From Polytrichum commune (lineage: Eukaryota; Streptophyta; Polytrichopsida; Polytrichales; Polytrichaceae): a DNA stretch of 64,000 bases. Location: positions 26,348,001-26,412,000 of the forward strand of contig OX485804.1 in NCBI GenBank assembly GCA_950295325.1, in the 5' to 3' direction. Below, one piece after another: positions 1 to 11,663 of the stretch (positions within the stretch are counted from its first letter, which is position 1; the number at the start of each line of letters is the position of its first letter). Both the position numbers and the translations under genes were made by a program. The notes beneath the pieces are model-generated. The model saw nothing but the letters and a program-made list of their open reading frames with translations, had not been told where the DNA came from and made no database searches.

Positions 1-505
1 TTTGACCCAATTCTTTATTTGGAGTTGCTTGCCTTCGAACACCATCTGCTCACATGTTGAGTACAACAAAATACGGTTAGTATTTATTTCTTGTATATTC
101 CAACATTAAATATTTTAATATGGGTATATCACAGTAATGTACAATAATATCCGGTTTAAGTACGCACTTGTCTAAGTATGCATCCCGGTTAAGTGCGCAA
201 TTATTTTTGACAAAAATCAAGGTTCATACTTTATTGTTTGAATATGTCATGCATAGTCATTTGCCGCAAATGCATGAAAATTTTACACTTGACATTCAAT
301 GTCATTTTGTTAAGGTTTTGCTAAAACTTCTTAAACGATTGTCACAATTCATCATACATCTGTCCAACTTCCGTTTAGGGTTTTGTCATCATTAAACACG
401 ATATTCAATATTTTGAGAGAGTGGGATCCTCTCAAAATAATATTGGCCATTTGGACACCTAAAAGTCATGTTAGGTTGATAAATACTAGATTATACTTCA
501 AACGT

Positions 506-950
506 GTAGTTTCCATTAAAATGAGAGTATGTTAAGCTGGGAAATCGACTCATTTAGGTTGAGTCGACCTAAATGAGGACAATATTTTGTCAATTTAGGT
601 TGAGTCGACCTAAATGAGGACAATATTTTGTCAATTTAGGTTGAGTCGACCTAAATGAGGACAATATTTTGTCAATTTAGGTTGAGTCGACCTAAATGAG
701 GACAATATTTTGTCAATTTAGGTTGAGTTGACCTAAATGAGGACATTATGTTGTCAATTTAGGTTGAGTCGACCTAAATGAGGACAATTATGTTAGTCAA
801 TTTAGGTTGAGTCGACCTAAATGAGGACATTATGTTGTCAATTTAGGTTGAGTCGACCTAAATGAGGACAATATGTTGTCAATTTAGGTTGAGTCGACCT
901 AAATGAGTCGATTTCCTAGCTTAATATACTCTCATTTTAATGGAAACTAC
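506..950. repeat. Foldback element: ~54-bp inverted ends around a 41-bp palindromic tandem array
   Basis: The outer arms at 506-559 and 897-950 are inverted copies with only two differences in about 54 bases (both begin GTAGTTTCCATTAAAATGAG when read inward). Between them about nine copies of a 41-bp unit run head to tail at roughly 551, 592, 633, 674, 715, 756, 800, 841 and 882. Each carries the near-palindrome TTTAGGTTGAGTCGACCTAA, joined by a GAGGACAATATTTTGTCAA spacer. The later copies vary (TTATG for TTTTG, and a 3-base insertion near 790). No target duplication is evident. The whole unit could fold into one large hairpin with nested hairpins. Confidence 0.85.
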
Positions 951-1093
951 GGTGGAATTTACGGCGGAAAATCAAATGTTATTTTTTTACTTGTACTCTA
1001 CAACTTTCGAGTGGTTTTCATTTCATTCTTGGATTAATAGTTTGCTTTATGTACTCTCAATTCGCTGGAAAACTCTCATTTTAATGAATATTG

Positions 1094-1302
1094 TGTTATT
1101 AGACATTAGCGCCGTTCGTTGCATATGTTCTCCCGATTGTCCCAAATTTCCGGATGGTGCCTTCACTGACTTCATACTCCCGCCCCAGCGCCCGCTTGCT
1201 TAGCATGTTCGGCTTCTCAACTTTGCAACGATTTCACATCATTGGGCTTCGATCGAGCGGGTTGCCTCAGGTTTCATCTGTATACTATTGTGATTCATTG
1301 AA
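1094..1302 (-). pseudogene. Broken HTH (CENP-B/Tigger N-terminal type) transposase fragment
   Basis: Reading the minus strand gives MNHNSIQMKPEATRSIEAQ, a stop, CEIVAKLRS, a frame change, then RALGREYEVSEGTIRK and, after one more frame change, WDNREN. The segment 'alanine-leucine-x-arginine-glutamate-tyrosine-x-valine-serine-glutamate-glycine-threonine-isoleucine-arginine' is the typical helix-turn-helix of pogo/Tigger transposases. At least one stop and two frameshifts separate the pieces, so it cannot encode a working protein. The match is made by eye, without an alignment. Confidence 0.6.
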
Positions 1303-1397
1303 TCAGAGGGTCTAGAAAGCGATATGAGTAAAGTACGCACCTACCCCAACTACGTGCTCACCAACGACTCCGGTTCGAAATGTGTACTTAAACGGGA

Positions 1398-2489
1398 GAT
1401 TTATGTAGTATGAGAGCAATGTATTACAAGGTTTCTAATCTATTGGAAGGTCTAGTTATTGAGGCAACCATTTTGGGAGCACAACACTTCAAAGATAAAT
1501 AATTCGAGTGTAGGGGCCTCATAACGAGAACATTGTTTGTGCAAGAGGACGATGATGCACAATCCACTAGATAACACAAGATGTTCTAAGTGTGCCACAT
1601 TGAGTGTCTTACCATAATACGACCGATGTCAATCATGGCACATGGAACATGCAACCATTGGCCATGTGCATGAAAACATTAGAGCCATGAAACATTGGAA
1701 TATTGATTATGCAAAACATTGTGGTGATCACCCTATTAAGGTCAACTTCCTTGAAGTTAACAAGAGGTGAATGGTCGCCCAAGTCACTTTCCCTCCATGC
1801 AATTGCCATGACCTAACATGCCTTGGCCTTAAAGACATGCATGATAAACTATGCTTGGGTAAACTTATGATCTGACATGCTTTTTAGACTTTGCAAACAT
1901 TACATTACATGTGGTAAGTTGTGAACCATTTTATATAGATTTCAAGTATGTATTGGAACTTGTTCGTTTTGTCATACTCAATTCTCAAAATATATATGGG
2001 TTGGCCTTTGCGCTCCTAGTATCATTATAGCCCTTTCACAAGCAAAGGGTGAATGCTAACTATGGTATTGAACTTGAACTCATTTTGTCACAAAATCCTA
2101 ACAAAACAAGAGGACATATGGTAAGTTCATGGTTGTATTAAATTGTGCTAAATATTATAATAATTAATGTTGAGGATTAGTGTTGATTGAGAATTTAGCG
2201 ATCAATCTATATTCACAATGTTGAGGTAAATTTGGCTCTTAAACGGAGCCTTATCAAATATTGGAGTTCACATGATTAGAACTTGTGACAAGCATTGAAG
2301 TGGTACATACACATGAAGGTCCTGACTACAAAAACTCATCCATTTCGAAAGTGACATGTAGTTTATAGCCAGTAAAATGTTATTTTATATAGGATGTAGC
2401 TTTGGAAATAGAATAAGAGACCATGGATTAAACTAGCGGAGTTCAATTGAAAGGCATTGGCCTTCCACCTTGTAGGAAACTTGATTGTT
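1398..2489. other. No recognised gene
   Basis: AT-rich sequence with only short open frames and no transposase, RNA gene or tandem repeat that I can identify. Confidence 0.6.
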
Positions 2490-2490
2490 A

Positions 2491-2865
2491 CACTAAATAA
2501 TGCATCTAGTGTCATATTGTATTTTAAGTCACCGTGGTAACTTTTTGATGACACTTCTTATGTGTAGCTGACAAATATTGTCATCCCAACTAACTTTTTA
2601 GTTCATCCATTTTTAGTGTGGGATGCTCTGCAGCCTAACATTTAAGTAGTGAAATATTGTTATGGATGATTGAAATTGGGATGCGAATCACTTAGTAAAT
2701 GACAATACTTGCAGCATAGTAAATCTACAATGCTCAAATTTGTTTTACAAGGAATGACAAACAATGTCAGGTTTCCATGGAGTGTTAATAACACTACACG
2801 GATGATTTACAACTAGTATTGAGCAAGACAAATAGAATTGGTGACGCTGAATACAACAATTAGTG
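2491..2865. mobile_element. MITE, CACTAAATA family, ~375 bp, diverged copy
   Basis: The left end reads TA then CACTAAATAATGCATCTAGT. The right end on the opposite strand reads CACTAATTGTTGTATTCAGC. The interior shares long stretches with 18371-18690, for example the block GTATTGAGCAAGACAAATAG near the right end and the ATGACA/ATCCATTTTTAG/GGATGATTGAAATTGGGATG series in the same order. The TA target copy is present on the left but mutated on the right. There is no coding capacity. Confidence 0.65.
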
Positions 2866-2954
2866 TTGAGCCCCTTCATCCAGGATGGATGAGTTACATT
2901 GATGCCATGAACCCCAAACCAATTAAAGGTCTCAAACATGTGCGCCCATCTAAT

Positions 2955-3370
2955 CACAATTATTCCCAAAACTTCGAATTGAAGGCCGAAGTCGGATTCA
3001 AAGTTTGTTTCACTTTATTCACTGAAAGAAGACCAGATCATTACAACCATCCTCTGCGACTTGGCCACTGCAACTGATGACAAAGATAATGCATAAATAA
3101 ATCGTTTTGGTTGTTAGCCGGAGGTTTTTGGTTGCAATTTTTGGATAATTGACAACCAAAGTGATTTATTTATGCATTTTCTCGCCATCAATTGCAATGG
3201 CTAAGTCGAAAAGGATGCTTGTAATGGACAACTTGTCTTCTAGTGAATAAGTGATAAAAGAACCCAAAAGCATAAAGGAACAAATACTTTTGGAATGAAT
3301 GAACAGGTGGCAACCCACTTTGGATGCCCTTGGTGGCTGTTTTGAAGTTGGAGTGTGAATAATTCACGGT
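2955..3370. repeat. Long imperfect inverted repeat (hairpin) with coding-like arms
   Basis: The arm at about 3011-3114 is complementary to the arm at about 3151-3254, with a 36-bp loop. The innermost part (AATGCATAAATAAATC and GGTTGT) is nearly perfect. Weaker similarity continues outward to about 2955 and 3370. Read inward, both arms encode the same kind of peptide end: HYNHPLRLGHCN from the left arm and HYKHPFRLSHCN from the right arm. The amino-acid frame is therefore better kept than the DNA, which suggests the arms derive from a once-coding sequence duplicated in inverted orientation. Confidence 0.75.
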
Positions 3371-3586
3371 CAATGAACATCATCTTTCATTGTTGAAATA
3401 GGAATACATTACTCTTTTAAAAAAAAAAGATAGGCATTTATTTCCGAGTCTTCTTTCTTTGATCGGGTTCAATGATTGATGTGTTTGTACAAAATGATAC
3501 AAATTATGTCCTAAAAATTCAAGGTTCCAACATCATGGCTCGCATGATTGATACTCTTCGTAACCTAACTTACGCCTTAAGAATGA

Positions 3587-4879
<1,293 letters not shown>

Positions 4880-5975
4880 ACCGAAAGGCTTATGGGACTA
4901 AAAGTTTGTCAAGATGGTGTCAGACCACCTAGTTCCCCAGAGTGGCATAGTGCGGTAGCCTCCGTGTGGTAAAGGATAATTTCAACTTGATGGTCCAATT
5001 GAAAGCAAGATTTGAGACTCCTACTATTACCTTCTCAAATAGTGATTGAAACTTGTTTGTAATGGAGTTATATAGGGGACCTCCAACACAAAGCGTGCCT
5101 CATTCTCAACTACACCATAAAAGCAAAAGTGGCATAATCTATTATCTTGAGAGATAGGGATAGTTGACCATCGTCCATTTTCAATGGCAAGTCTATGATT
5201 CGATGTGTGGTGGTGTCCATGGTTGCTTCACAAAATTCACATATGTATTTGAGGAAATCCTTCAGGTGGAGGTAATCTAGTTTCTTTCATGAGAGACAGA
5301 AAGAATTCCACTCTTTAGCAAGAAAAATGTCCTTGATAATGTTATTCTTGATGTTAGGTTGGCATGAGTTTCTGGAAGAGATAGACCCCGTGATGCCTTC
5401 CACACGGTTGTCAATTTGTGCCAAGTGTTAGTCCCTTTTTCGGCAAGGTGTTGGGAGAGCGATGTTGCTCAACTAACTAACCAAGAGGAGGGAGGTGGGC
5501 AAGCCATTGTTGAAAGCTCGTAGTCAGCTTAAGAGCACATAATTCCATGGGAGTTCTCCAAGTTTGGCCAATAGAATATGACAGGTTGTCGAAGAATGCA
5601 CTTTGACGTGAGACATCATCTGCATCTACTACCCTTCTCGAAAACCTTCCAGTGAGAGTTTTTCAAGTCACCTCCCCAAATTTTAGTGGCACGTGTGAAA
5701 GTTGGGAACATCAAAGCCTTGAAGAGATGGGATTTGAGATCCCAACATGTGACTCCAATTATTGCTTCTTTCCTTAAGGTAATGTAAAAGGAGATTTATC
5801 TAAGCTTCAAAATTCCTAGTCCCCATCTACTTCCAACATGTTGAGTAGGCATGTGTGGATCTAAGGATTTTGAACCCTTCACCTCATGTTTCTCAAAGGA
5901 AGTACCTTGCCATCAACTCCACGCATGGACAAGTGTACTTTATCCTTGAACGTCCAACATGGCTAGACATGGTCT
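4880..5975 (-). pseudogene. LINE-type retrotransposon relic, reverse-transcriptase C-terminal part
   Basis: The minus strand carries a decayed reading frame interrupted by many stops. In order it contains VDGKVLPLRNMR, IHTCLLNMLEVDGD, FPTFTRATKIWGGDLKNSHW, KVFEKG, LPPSSWLVS, a WHKLTTVWKASRGLS block, and then RLCHFCFYGVVENEARFVLE near 5090-5150. The last segment is the cysteine/histidine-containing region (C-H-F-C, then E-N-E-A-x-F-V-L-E) that follows the reverse transcriptase in plant LINEs. The catalytic RT core (the F/YxDD box) is not present, so this is a 5'-truncated fossil copy. The assignment rests on pattern recognition; a translated search would confirm the family. Confidence 0.6.
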
Positions 5976-7364
5976 TTCCATGCACAAAAACGTGTACTTG
6001 AGCAAAATAATGTAGCAAATTTAGTCAGAAGTGACATTCTCTAAAGAATAACTTAATCTTAAAGTGCATTATTTTGTAGTAATTAATTACCTTGATGATA
6101 GTGAGGATTTGAGTATACATACCCAACTTGGTTGTCTTTTGATGCAAACACATCCATTGTATTTTGATCATCAATGCCAAATTTGAGTAGACTTGTATTT
6201 TCTCCTTAACATAGAACAATGTAAAAAATCAGGATTAATATTAAAAAGTGTAATTTGTGAAATTGATGAGGCCCACATAAATTGTGTACATGGCAATATA
6301 TTGAGACCTTGTGTCCTTTAAGGATTAATAAGATAGTTAACCACTTGATTCCTCAAATGGTCTGAAATTGGTCTTTGAGATTATTAATTAGATATCTAGA
6401 ATCCTTTTTACATAGTCTTACCGCATGGATCTAAAAAAGTTGAAGTCTAGAAAATTCTATATTAGTTTGAATCAATAAGGATTTGCATACTATAAGATGT
6501 TACCACAAATACAAGTAAAGACGTAGTTGGTAACTTCCAAACCCCCTAATTCTCTAATTTGTCCACTAAATTGGCACACTAAATTCTCCTATGTGTGTGA
6601 GCCATGCTAATTGACATTTAAGTATATTTGGACAAATCATCAACTCAAAAAATGAAGGGATGTGCACTTGTGGGGACAAAAACATCAAACAACAACATGA
6701 GCAACAACACAACAACCACGACTTTGAATGTTAGCAGTCCATGTTTGCCAACCACTATACTGTGTAGTTTTACGATCTTGTGTATGTCATATTGATGATT
6801 GAAATTGACCAAAATTCATGCATAAATCCCAAAAATATACTTAAATCCTAGTTTAATTTAATGCTCAAAGTTATTCGCAAAACAAACGTTAATGTTAGGC
6901 GCACTATTCTTCAACCCACGCCAAAACTTCGGTTTAAAAATGGTGTGGGCTACATTGATTGTTTTGTAGGAAAACTTTATGGGTGATTATTATTTTTTTG
7001 GGCAGCTTTGATACTACTTCATGATACATGTTTGCTTTATACTACTTTTAGTTCATGCATCCCAAGTCTCCACTAAGATGTGGGGGTGAGATCCAAGGTC
7101 TCAGGCTCACATTATTCCCAACAGGACTAGTCAATTTGAGAGGTGCATACACTAGATTTCCATCAGCTTTGTGTGCGTTTTTTTTATAAATTAATTTTAA
7201 TTTTAATTTTGATGTTTAATTTATTTTTTACTTAGAGTTTGTAAAAAGAAACACCAAGAGATTGTCGTAATCGTTCCACATGAGATCCATCGAGGGGCCA
7301 TCTAAGTGTTGTAAAACCTAGTAAAAAGTTTGAGTTCTCAAGTTAAAAAGCTCATGTTTGTTGG
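5976..7364. other. No recognised gene
   Basis: AT-rich sequence without a coding frame, RNA gene or obvious repeat. Confidence 0.55.
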
Positions 7365-7540
7365 TCTTTAGTGTCACTTACTATTTGGAATTACACAGAG
7401 CTAAAACATTTTCCTTAAAATGCATTTAAAGTTGTTAGCGTCCAAACAAACTACATGACCTTTATTTGTCTAGAATGAAATCTTCTACGAAGACATTAAA
7501 ATATTGCATGATTTCAAGTAATAAGTGATAATAAGTATCA
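7365..7540. mobile_element. Possible decayed MITE of the CACTAAATA family
   Basis: The left part, TTTAGTGTCACTTACTATTTGG followed by ATTACACAGAG, resembles the inner ends of the MITEs at 22330-22550 and 23223-23431. The phrase GACATTAAAATATTGCATG and a reversed AAGTGATAATAAGT follow. The ends are too diverged to place exactly. Confidence 0.35.
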
Positions 7541-7949
7541 TATATATATAAAAAAAATTATTCATGAGGATGAGTTAAATGAGTGCACATTAATAGATGG
7601 TCAAGGGGAGGGTAAATCATAGTTTGGAAGAGGTGGAACTAGACAAGAAGATCTCTCATCTAAATAAAGATAGACCACTCTATGATGAACATTTAATAAC
7701 AAACATAGAATGCAATGAGTATGCTTGAATGCATAGCCCATAATATGACAAGATCCTTTACATGCCTTTTGCATGACAAGAACATGACACAACGATCATA
7801 TACGAATGAAAAGAACAAAACGTTGTTCACTTGTGTTTGCCCATGACAAAGATGAATTGTATGTCAAGGGCCTTTGTCAAAATATCAGGCCTTTGCCCAA
7901 TAAATTTCAATAGTGGGCTTTTGCTCTAAATCAATGAATGGGGAGAACC

Positions 7950-8290
7950 AACTACTACATTGATTTCCCCAATTAGTGAGGGAGGGCTAATAGTGAGTGT
8001 GGGAAATTAGTGAAGGTGATACTAAATTTCTTTACGCTATTGCAGGATCTAAAAGATCTAGGACGCATTGTTCATCACGGCACTAATGATTGAAAGCACC
8101 GGCACTCGGCACGAAAGTACTGGCACTTGGCACAAAAGTATTGGTACTTGGCACTATTCACTGACACGCATGTGTTTCCATATAATTTTTGTTCACTCTA
8201 CAAACACCTTAGAGAATGCATTGATTTTCTTGCAATGTGTGGGAAACGAGCATGTATTCATGAATTTAGTGTTGCTCAATAAAAATTGAA
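7950..8290 (+). repeat. Dispersed repeat pair A, copy 1
   Basis: This block matches 9348-9705 in the same orientation. Shared parts are the start (CTACATTGATT, then GGGCTAATAGTG, then ACTAAATTTCTTTACGCTAT) and the end (ACAAACACCTTAGAGAATGC, then GAGCATGTATTCATGAATTTAG). The middle differs: copy 1 has a short GGCACTCGGCACGAAAGTA-type repeat and copy 2 has an unrelated insert. No terminal inverted repeats were found, and the origin is unknown. Confidence 0.7.
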
Positions 8291-8423
8291 GCCTTCAACA
8301 ACTTGAGTTTTGACTAAATAGTGCGTGCTTTAAGAATTAATACTACTGTTACTAATTGAGATGATCGATGTAGTTACAGAAAAACATGTTGATTTTGAGA
8401 AATAACTAGTTGAAATTCAAGAC

Positions 8424-8640
8424 TTAAAAAACAAATACTAATTCTCTTAGAGAAATGTAGAGAACATACGTCAAATTAACAAAGAGAAACCGAAAGATGA
8501 CAACATGTAACCGGTTGGACTTGGAAACGCTAGGATTTCGAACCCACCTTGTCCAAAATCTCCCCGACACTACACCAAACGAGAGTTTGCAATTGCTCTC
8601 ACCAACTACCACAACGGCTACCATGATAGGAGCCTCAATG
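8424..8640 (-). repeat. Dispersed repeat R3, copy with a box-B-like motif
   Basis: On the minus strand the phrase CGTTTCCAAGTCCAACCGGT followed by TACATGTTGTCATC also occurs at about 11428-11470 and 16515-16550 on the plus strand. Just upstream is GGGTTCGAAATCC, which resembles a tRNA box B. The family could be a tRNA-derived SINE, but no convincing box A or tail was found. Confidence 0.45.
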
Positions 8641-9347
8641 TTGACATACGAATTGCTTTGTAAAGTGACACATGAAAGACATCACTCGGCCACAAAAAAA
8701 ATTGATGATGATGATGATGATTTGAAGACTTTGCTTCAAAATTTTGCATGGCAATCATCATGCAATAGGTAGAGAGCTTCTATCATGTGAGATTCGCACA
8801 TGCAATTTTTATGAGGCTTGCATTTAAGCGATATAGGTACAAAGATGTTTTGAGATAGGTTCGAAGATAGGTACTAAGGTGAGTATACCTATTGTGAACA
8901 AGAACCCGTAATGGATTCTAATGTGTAAGCACATATTTGACTTTGAAATTTACATAAAGGAATAAATAAATCACTTAAGGTCATCTTTGATTTTCATATT
9001 TGTCAATTAAGAAGAAATTCACATTGGCTATAAAAATAGCAAGATTGATTCTCATGTTTCACGTTTGCATGTGCTAATGTACTCATGTGGATTTTATTTT
9101 GTTATCAAACTTCTATATATGTTGACATTCAAAGGAATCGTCCATAATCGGTGCACTTATCTTGTTCTCAACACATCTAAAGATATTATAATTTAAGGGT
9201 CTCTTGAAGTATACAACTTAGAGAGATGCATTGATGAATGTCGTGTTTGAGTAGGATCGATGGCTCCTAGATGGTGTTTGCATACATACCGTTTTGTTCA
9301 ATATTTCCATTTGTGGTAAGTTGGAGATTGTTGCATTCCATCTATAC

Positions 9348-9705
9348 TACATTGATTATCCCATTTATTGAGGGTGGGCTAATAGTGTGTGTGAAGAATT
9401 AGTGAAGGTTATACTAAATTTCTTTACGCTATGACATTTGTGCCACCTAAAGACCTAGGGTTTCGGGAGCCCAAGTGTCAAAGTGCCAAAACACTCAATG
9501 CAAGCTCTCTTCAGTTTCATAATGTTAGGAGATGCCAATTGCCAATTGCCAATTGAAAAGAACAAAAGAAGCCTCTTTGAGCTCACCAAAGCAAATCACA
9601 CACACTACAAACACTTTAGAGCATGCATTAATTTTCTTGAAATGTATGGTAAATGAGCATGTATTCATGAATTTAGTACCACTTGGTAAAAATTCCAGCC
9701 CTCAC
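9348..9705 (+). repeat. Dispersed repeat pair A, copy 2
   Basis: Second copy of the block at 7950-8290, about 80 percent alike at its two ends by eye. It contains a triplicated CCAATTG near 9535-9555 in the non-shared middle. Confidence 0.7.
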
Positions 9706-10333
9706 GAATTTTGAAATTCGGCAAACTAGTGGGTGTTTGTTTTGCAAGCTCAACTTGTTATGTTATTGGGTGCTGATGTGACCTAGATAACAGATACATT
9801 CAACCATATGCATGAACCTCGGACATAATGAAATTATGTACATGGAAGACCATGTATTCCTATCGGTAGTTCTTATGATAGAAATGGCATTAACTAGTGT
9901 TGGATATACACTACAATGCTTATACTAGTTGTAAACACGTTTTGTTTGCATCTACACTATGTTCAACATGAAATAACACTGGACCAAAGTGACCTTCTGA
10001 TTACATTGCTTCTCAAAATACGTGTAATTAAAAATTTCATCAAATTCTTCTAGTTTTCTTCCCCCACATAAGTTGTTTTGACAAATGTGTATTATTGATG
10101 GTGCATTCAACTTCTCAGATGCATCATTATTTCTGGACAAGTCTTTTGTCCATATTTGTCCATACTTACTTGAAATATAGATGGTGGTGTATTTCTACTT
10201 CTTCAGTGGAATCAATTGCCATCCTTTTCTTAAATTTTCTTTAAAAATAAAACTCACAAAACAAAAAGTGGCCTCTGTTGGCATTCCACTCTTATGAAGG
10301 ATTACGCAGGTATCTTGAATCAGGTGTCATTGA

Positions 10334-10839
10334 GGGCCACTTCACACACGAGACTGAGAGCCCGTGACCATTACACTTCAAGCACTCTCATTGGTGGAAA
10401 AGGTGGAGCCCGTCCAAGTTCGCTTCACACTACGCTTGAGGGACCAACGGGTATGTGAATGCAAGATGCATTGGATGTAAAGTCTACGTGGTTTCCTACA
10501 TGGCATCGAATGGATCATGTTTCATGGTCACACGGATTATTTTAAAAAAACACCTCTTGGAAGTAGGTCTAACACAAAACTGGGAGACCATTACACTCCG
10601 AACACTCAGAACCGTTGATTTATTCTATTTTTATCATGCATGAGGACCCGCATGAATAGAAATTTATTGACATAGCATTTGGTTGAGGGCCCGGTCACAT
10701 ATGACTTCACACTACACACTTGAGGGTCCGTGACCACAGTACATGAGTTTGGAAGTGTGTTGGGACGGCCTTTGGACACTTTCTTTTGGGCTCTCACAAT
10801 TTCATGGTCGCGGCTCTTGGCTTGTGTGTGAAGTGGCCC
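10334..10839. mobile_element. Tourist-like (PIF/Harbinger) MITE, copy 1, 506 bp
   Basis: The left end GGGCCACTTCACACAC is the exact complement of the right end, and more distant matches (GAGAGCCC, GACCAT) continue inward. A 3-bp target duplication TGA lies at 10331-10333 and 10840-10842. Inverted ends starting GGGC with a 3-bp duplication are the hallmark of Tourist-type MITEs mobilised by PIF/Harbinger transposases. No transposase is encoded; a 62-codon open frame inside is shared with copy 2 only because the sequences are related. Confidence 0.85.
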
Positions 10840-10884
10840 TGATTTCTGCACTTCTTGAATCGGCATAAGCAAGGATGATCCTTA

Positions 10885-11368
10885 GGGCCACTTCACACAC
10901 GGGACTGAGAGCCCGTGACCATTACACTTCAAGCACTCTCATTGATGGAAAAGGCGGAGCCAGTCCAAGTTCGTTTCACACTATGCTTGAGGGACCAACG
11001 GAGTATGTGAATGCAAGATGGATGTAAAGTCTACATGGATTCCTACATGGCATTAAATGGAACATGTTTCATGGCCACTTGGATTAGTTTCAAAAACCAC
11101 CTCTTGGAGGTAGGCCTAACACAATACCTGGACACCATAGCATTTCGAACGCTCACAACCGTTGATTTATTCTATTTTATCATGTGTGAGGACCCACATG
11201 AATAAAAATCCATTGAAATAGCATTTGGTTGAGGGCCCGGTCACGTATGACTTCACACTACACTTGAGAGTCCGTGACCACACTATGTGATGTCGGAGGT
11301 GTATTGAGACGGCCATTGGACACTTTCTTTTGGGCTCTCACAATCTTGGCTCATGTGTGAAGTGGCCC
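10885..11368. mobile_element. Tourist-like (PIF/Harbinger) MITE, copy 2, 484 bp
   Basis: Same inverted ends (GGGCCACTTCACACA) as the neighbouring copy, with its own target duplication TTA at 10882-10884 and 11369-11371. The two copies are in the same orientation, 45 bp apart, and roughly 85 to 90 percent alike by eye. Different duplications show that they are two independent insertions and not one tandem duplication. Confidence 0.85.
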
Positions 11369-11419
11369 TTAGCCTCTAATGTTATCGAATGCTGACTTCG
11401 TTTAATTTCGGGCATAATC

Positions 11420-11660
11420 GGTCAAATTCTAGTGTTTCCAAGTCCAATCGGTTACATGTTGGGATACTTCGGTTTTTCTTTACTGATCCGAGGCATAATC
11501 CATAGTTTCCTTCAACATGATCAATAATTTCTTTTTCTTTTTCTTTTCTTTTCTTTTCTTTTCCTTTGAAGTTAATTCAACTGGTTATTTCTCAAACTTA
11601 ACCGGTTCATCTGTAACTAGTGATCGGTTCTCCCTGTTCAATGTTCATTGATTGGAGTGC
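11420..11660 (+). repeat. Dispersed repeat R3, copy 2, with TTTTC microsatellite
   Basis: Shares GTTTCCAAGTCCAATCGGTT, TTACTGATCCGAGGCATAATC-like text and ACTAGTGATCGGTTCTCCCTG-like text with 16515-16720. The pyrimidine run TTTCTTTTTCTTTTCTTTTC at about 11529-11562 is a replication-slippage insert in this copy. Confidence 0.6.
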
Positions 11661-11663
11661 AAA

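Larger units (their letters stand above)
150..1397 (-). mobile_element. Decayed Tigger/pogo-like DNA transposon with inserted foldback array
   Basis: The ends are imperfect inverted repeats: TCCGGTTTAAGTACGCAC near 150-167 matches the complement of the sequence near 1379-1397 (TCCCGTTTAAGTACACAT on the minus strand). Inside, at 1094-1300 on the minus strand, lie relics of a transposase helix-turn-helix. No DDE catalytic domain is visible, so the element is deleted as well as mutated. The tandem palindrome array at 506-950 occupies most of the left half. The exact termini and target duplication are uncertain because the ends have diverged. Confidence 0.5.
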
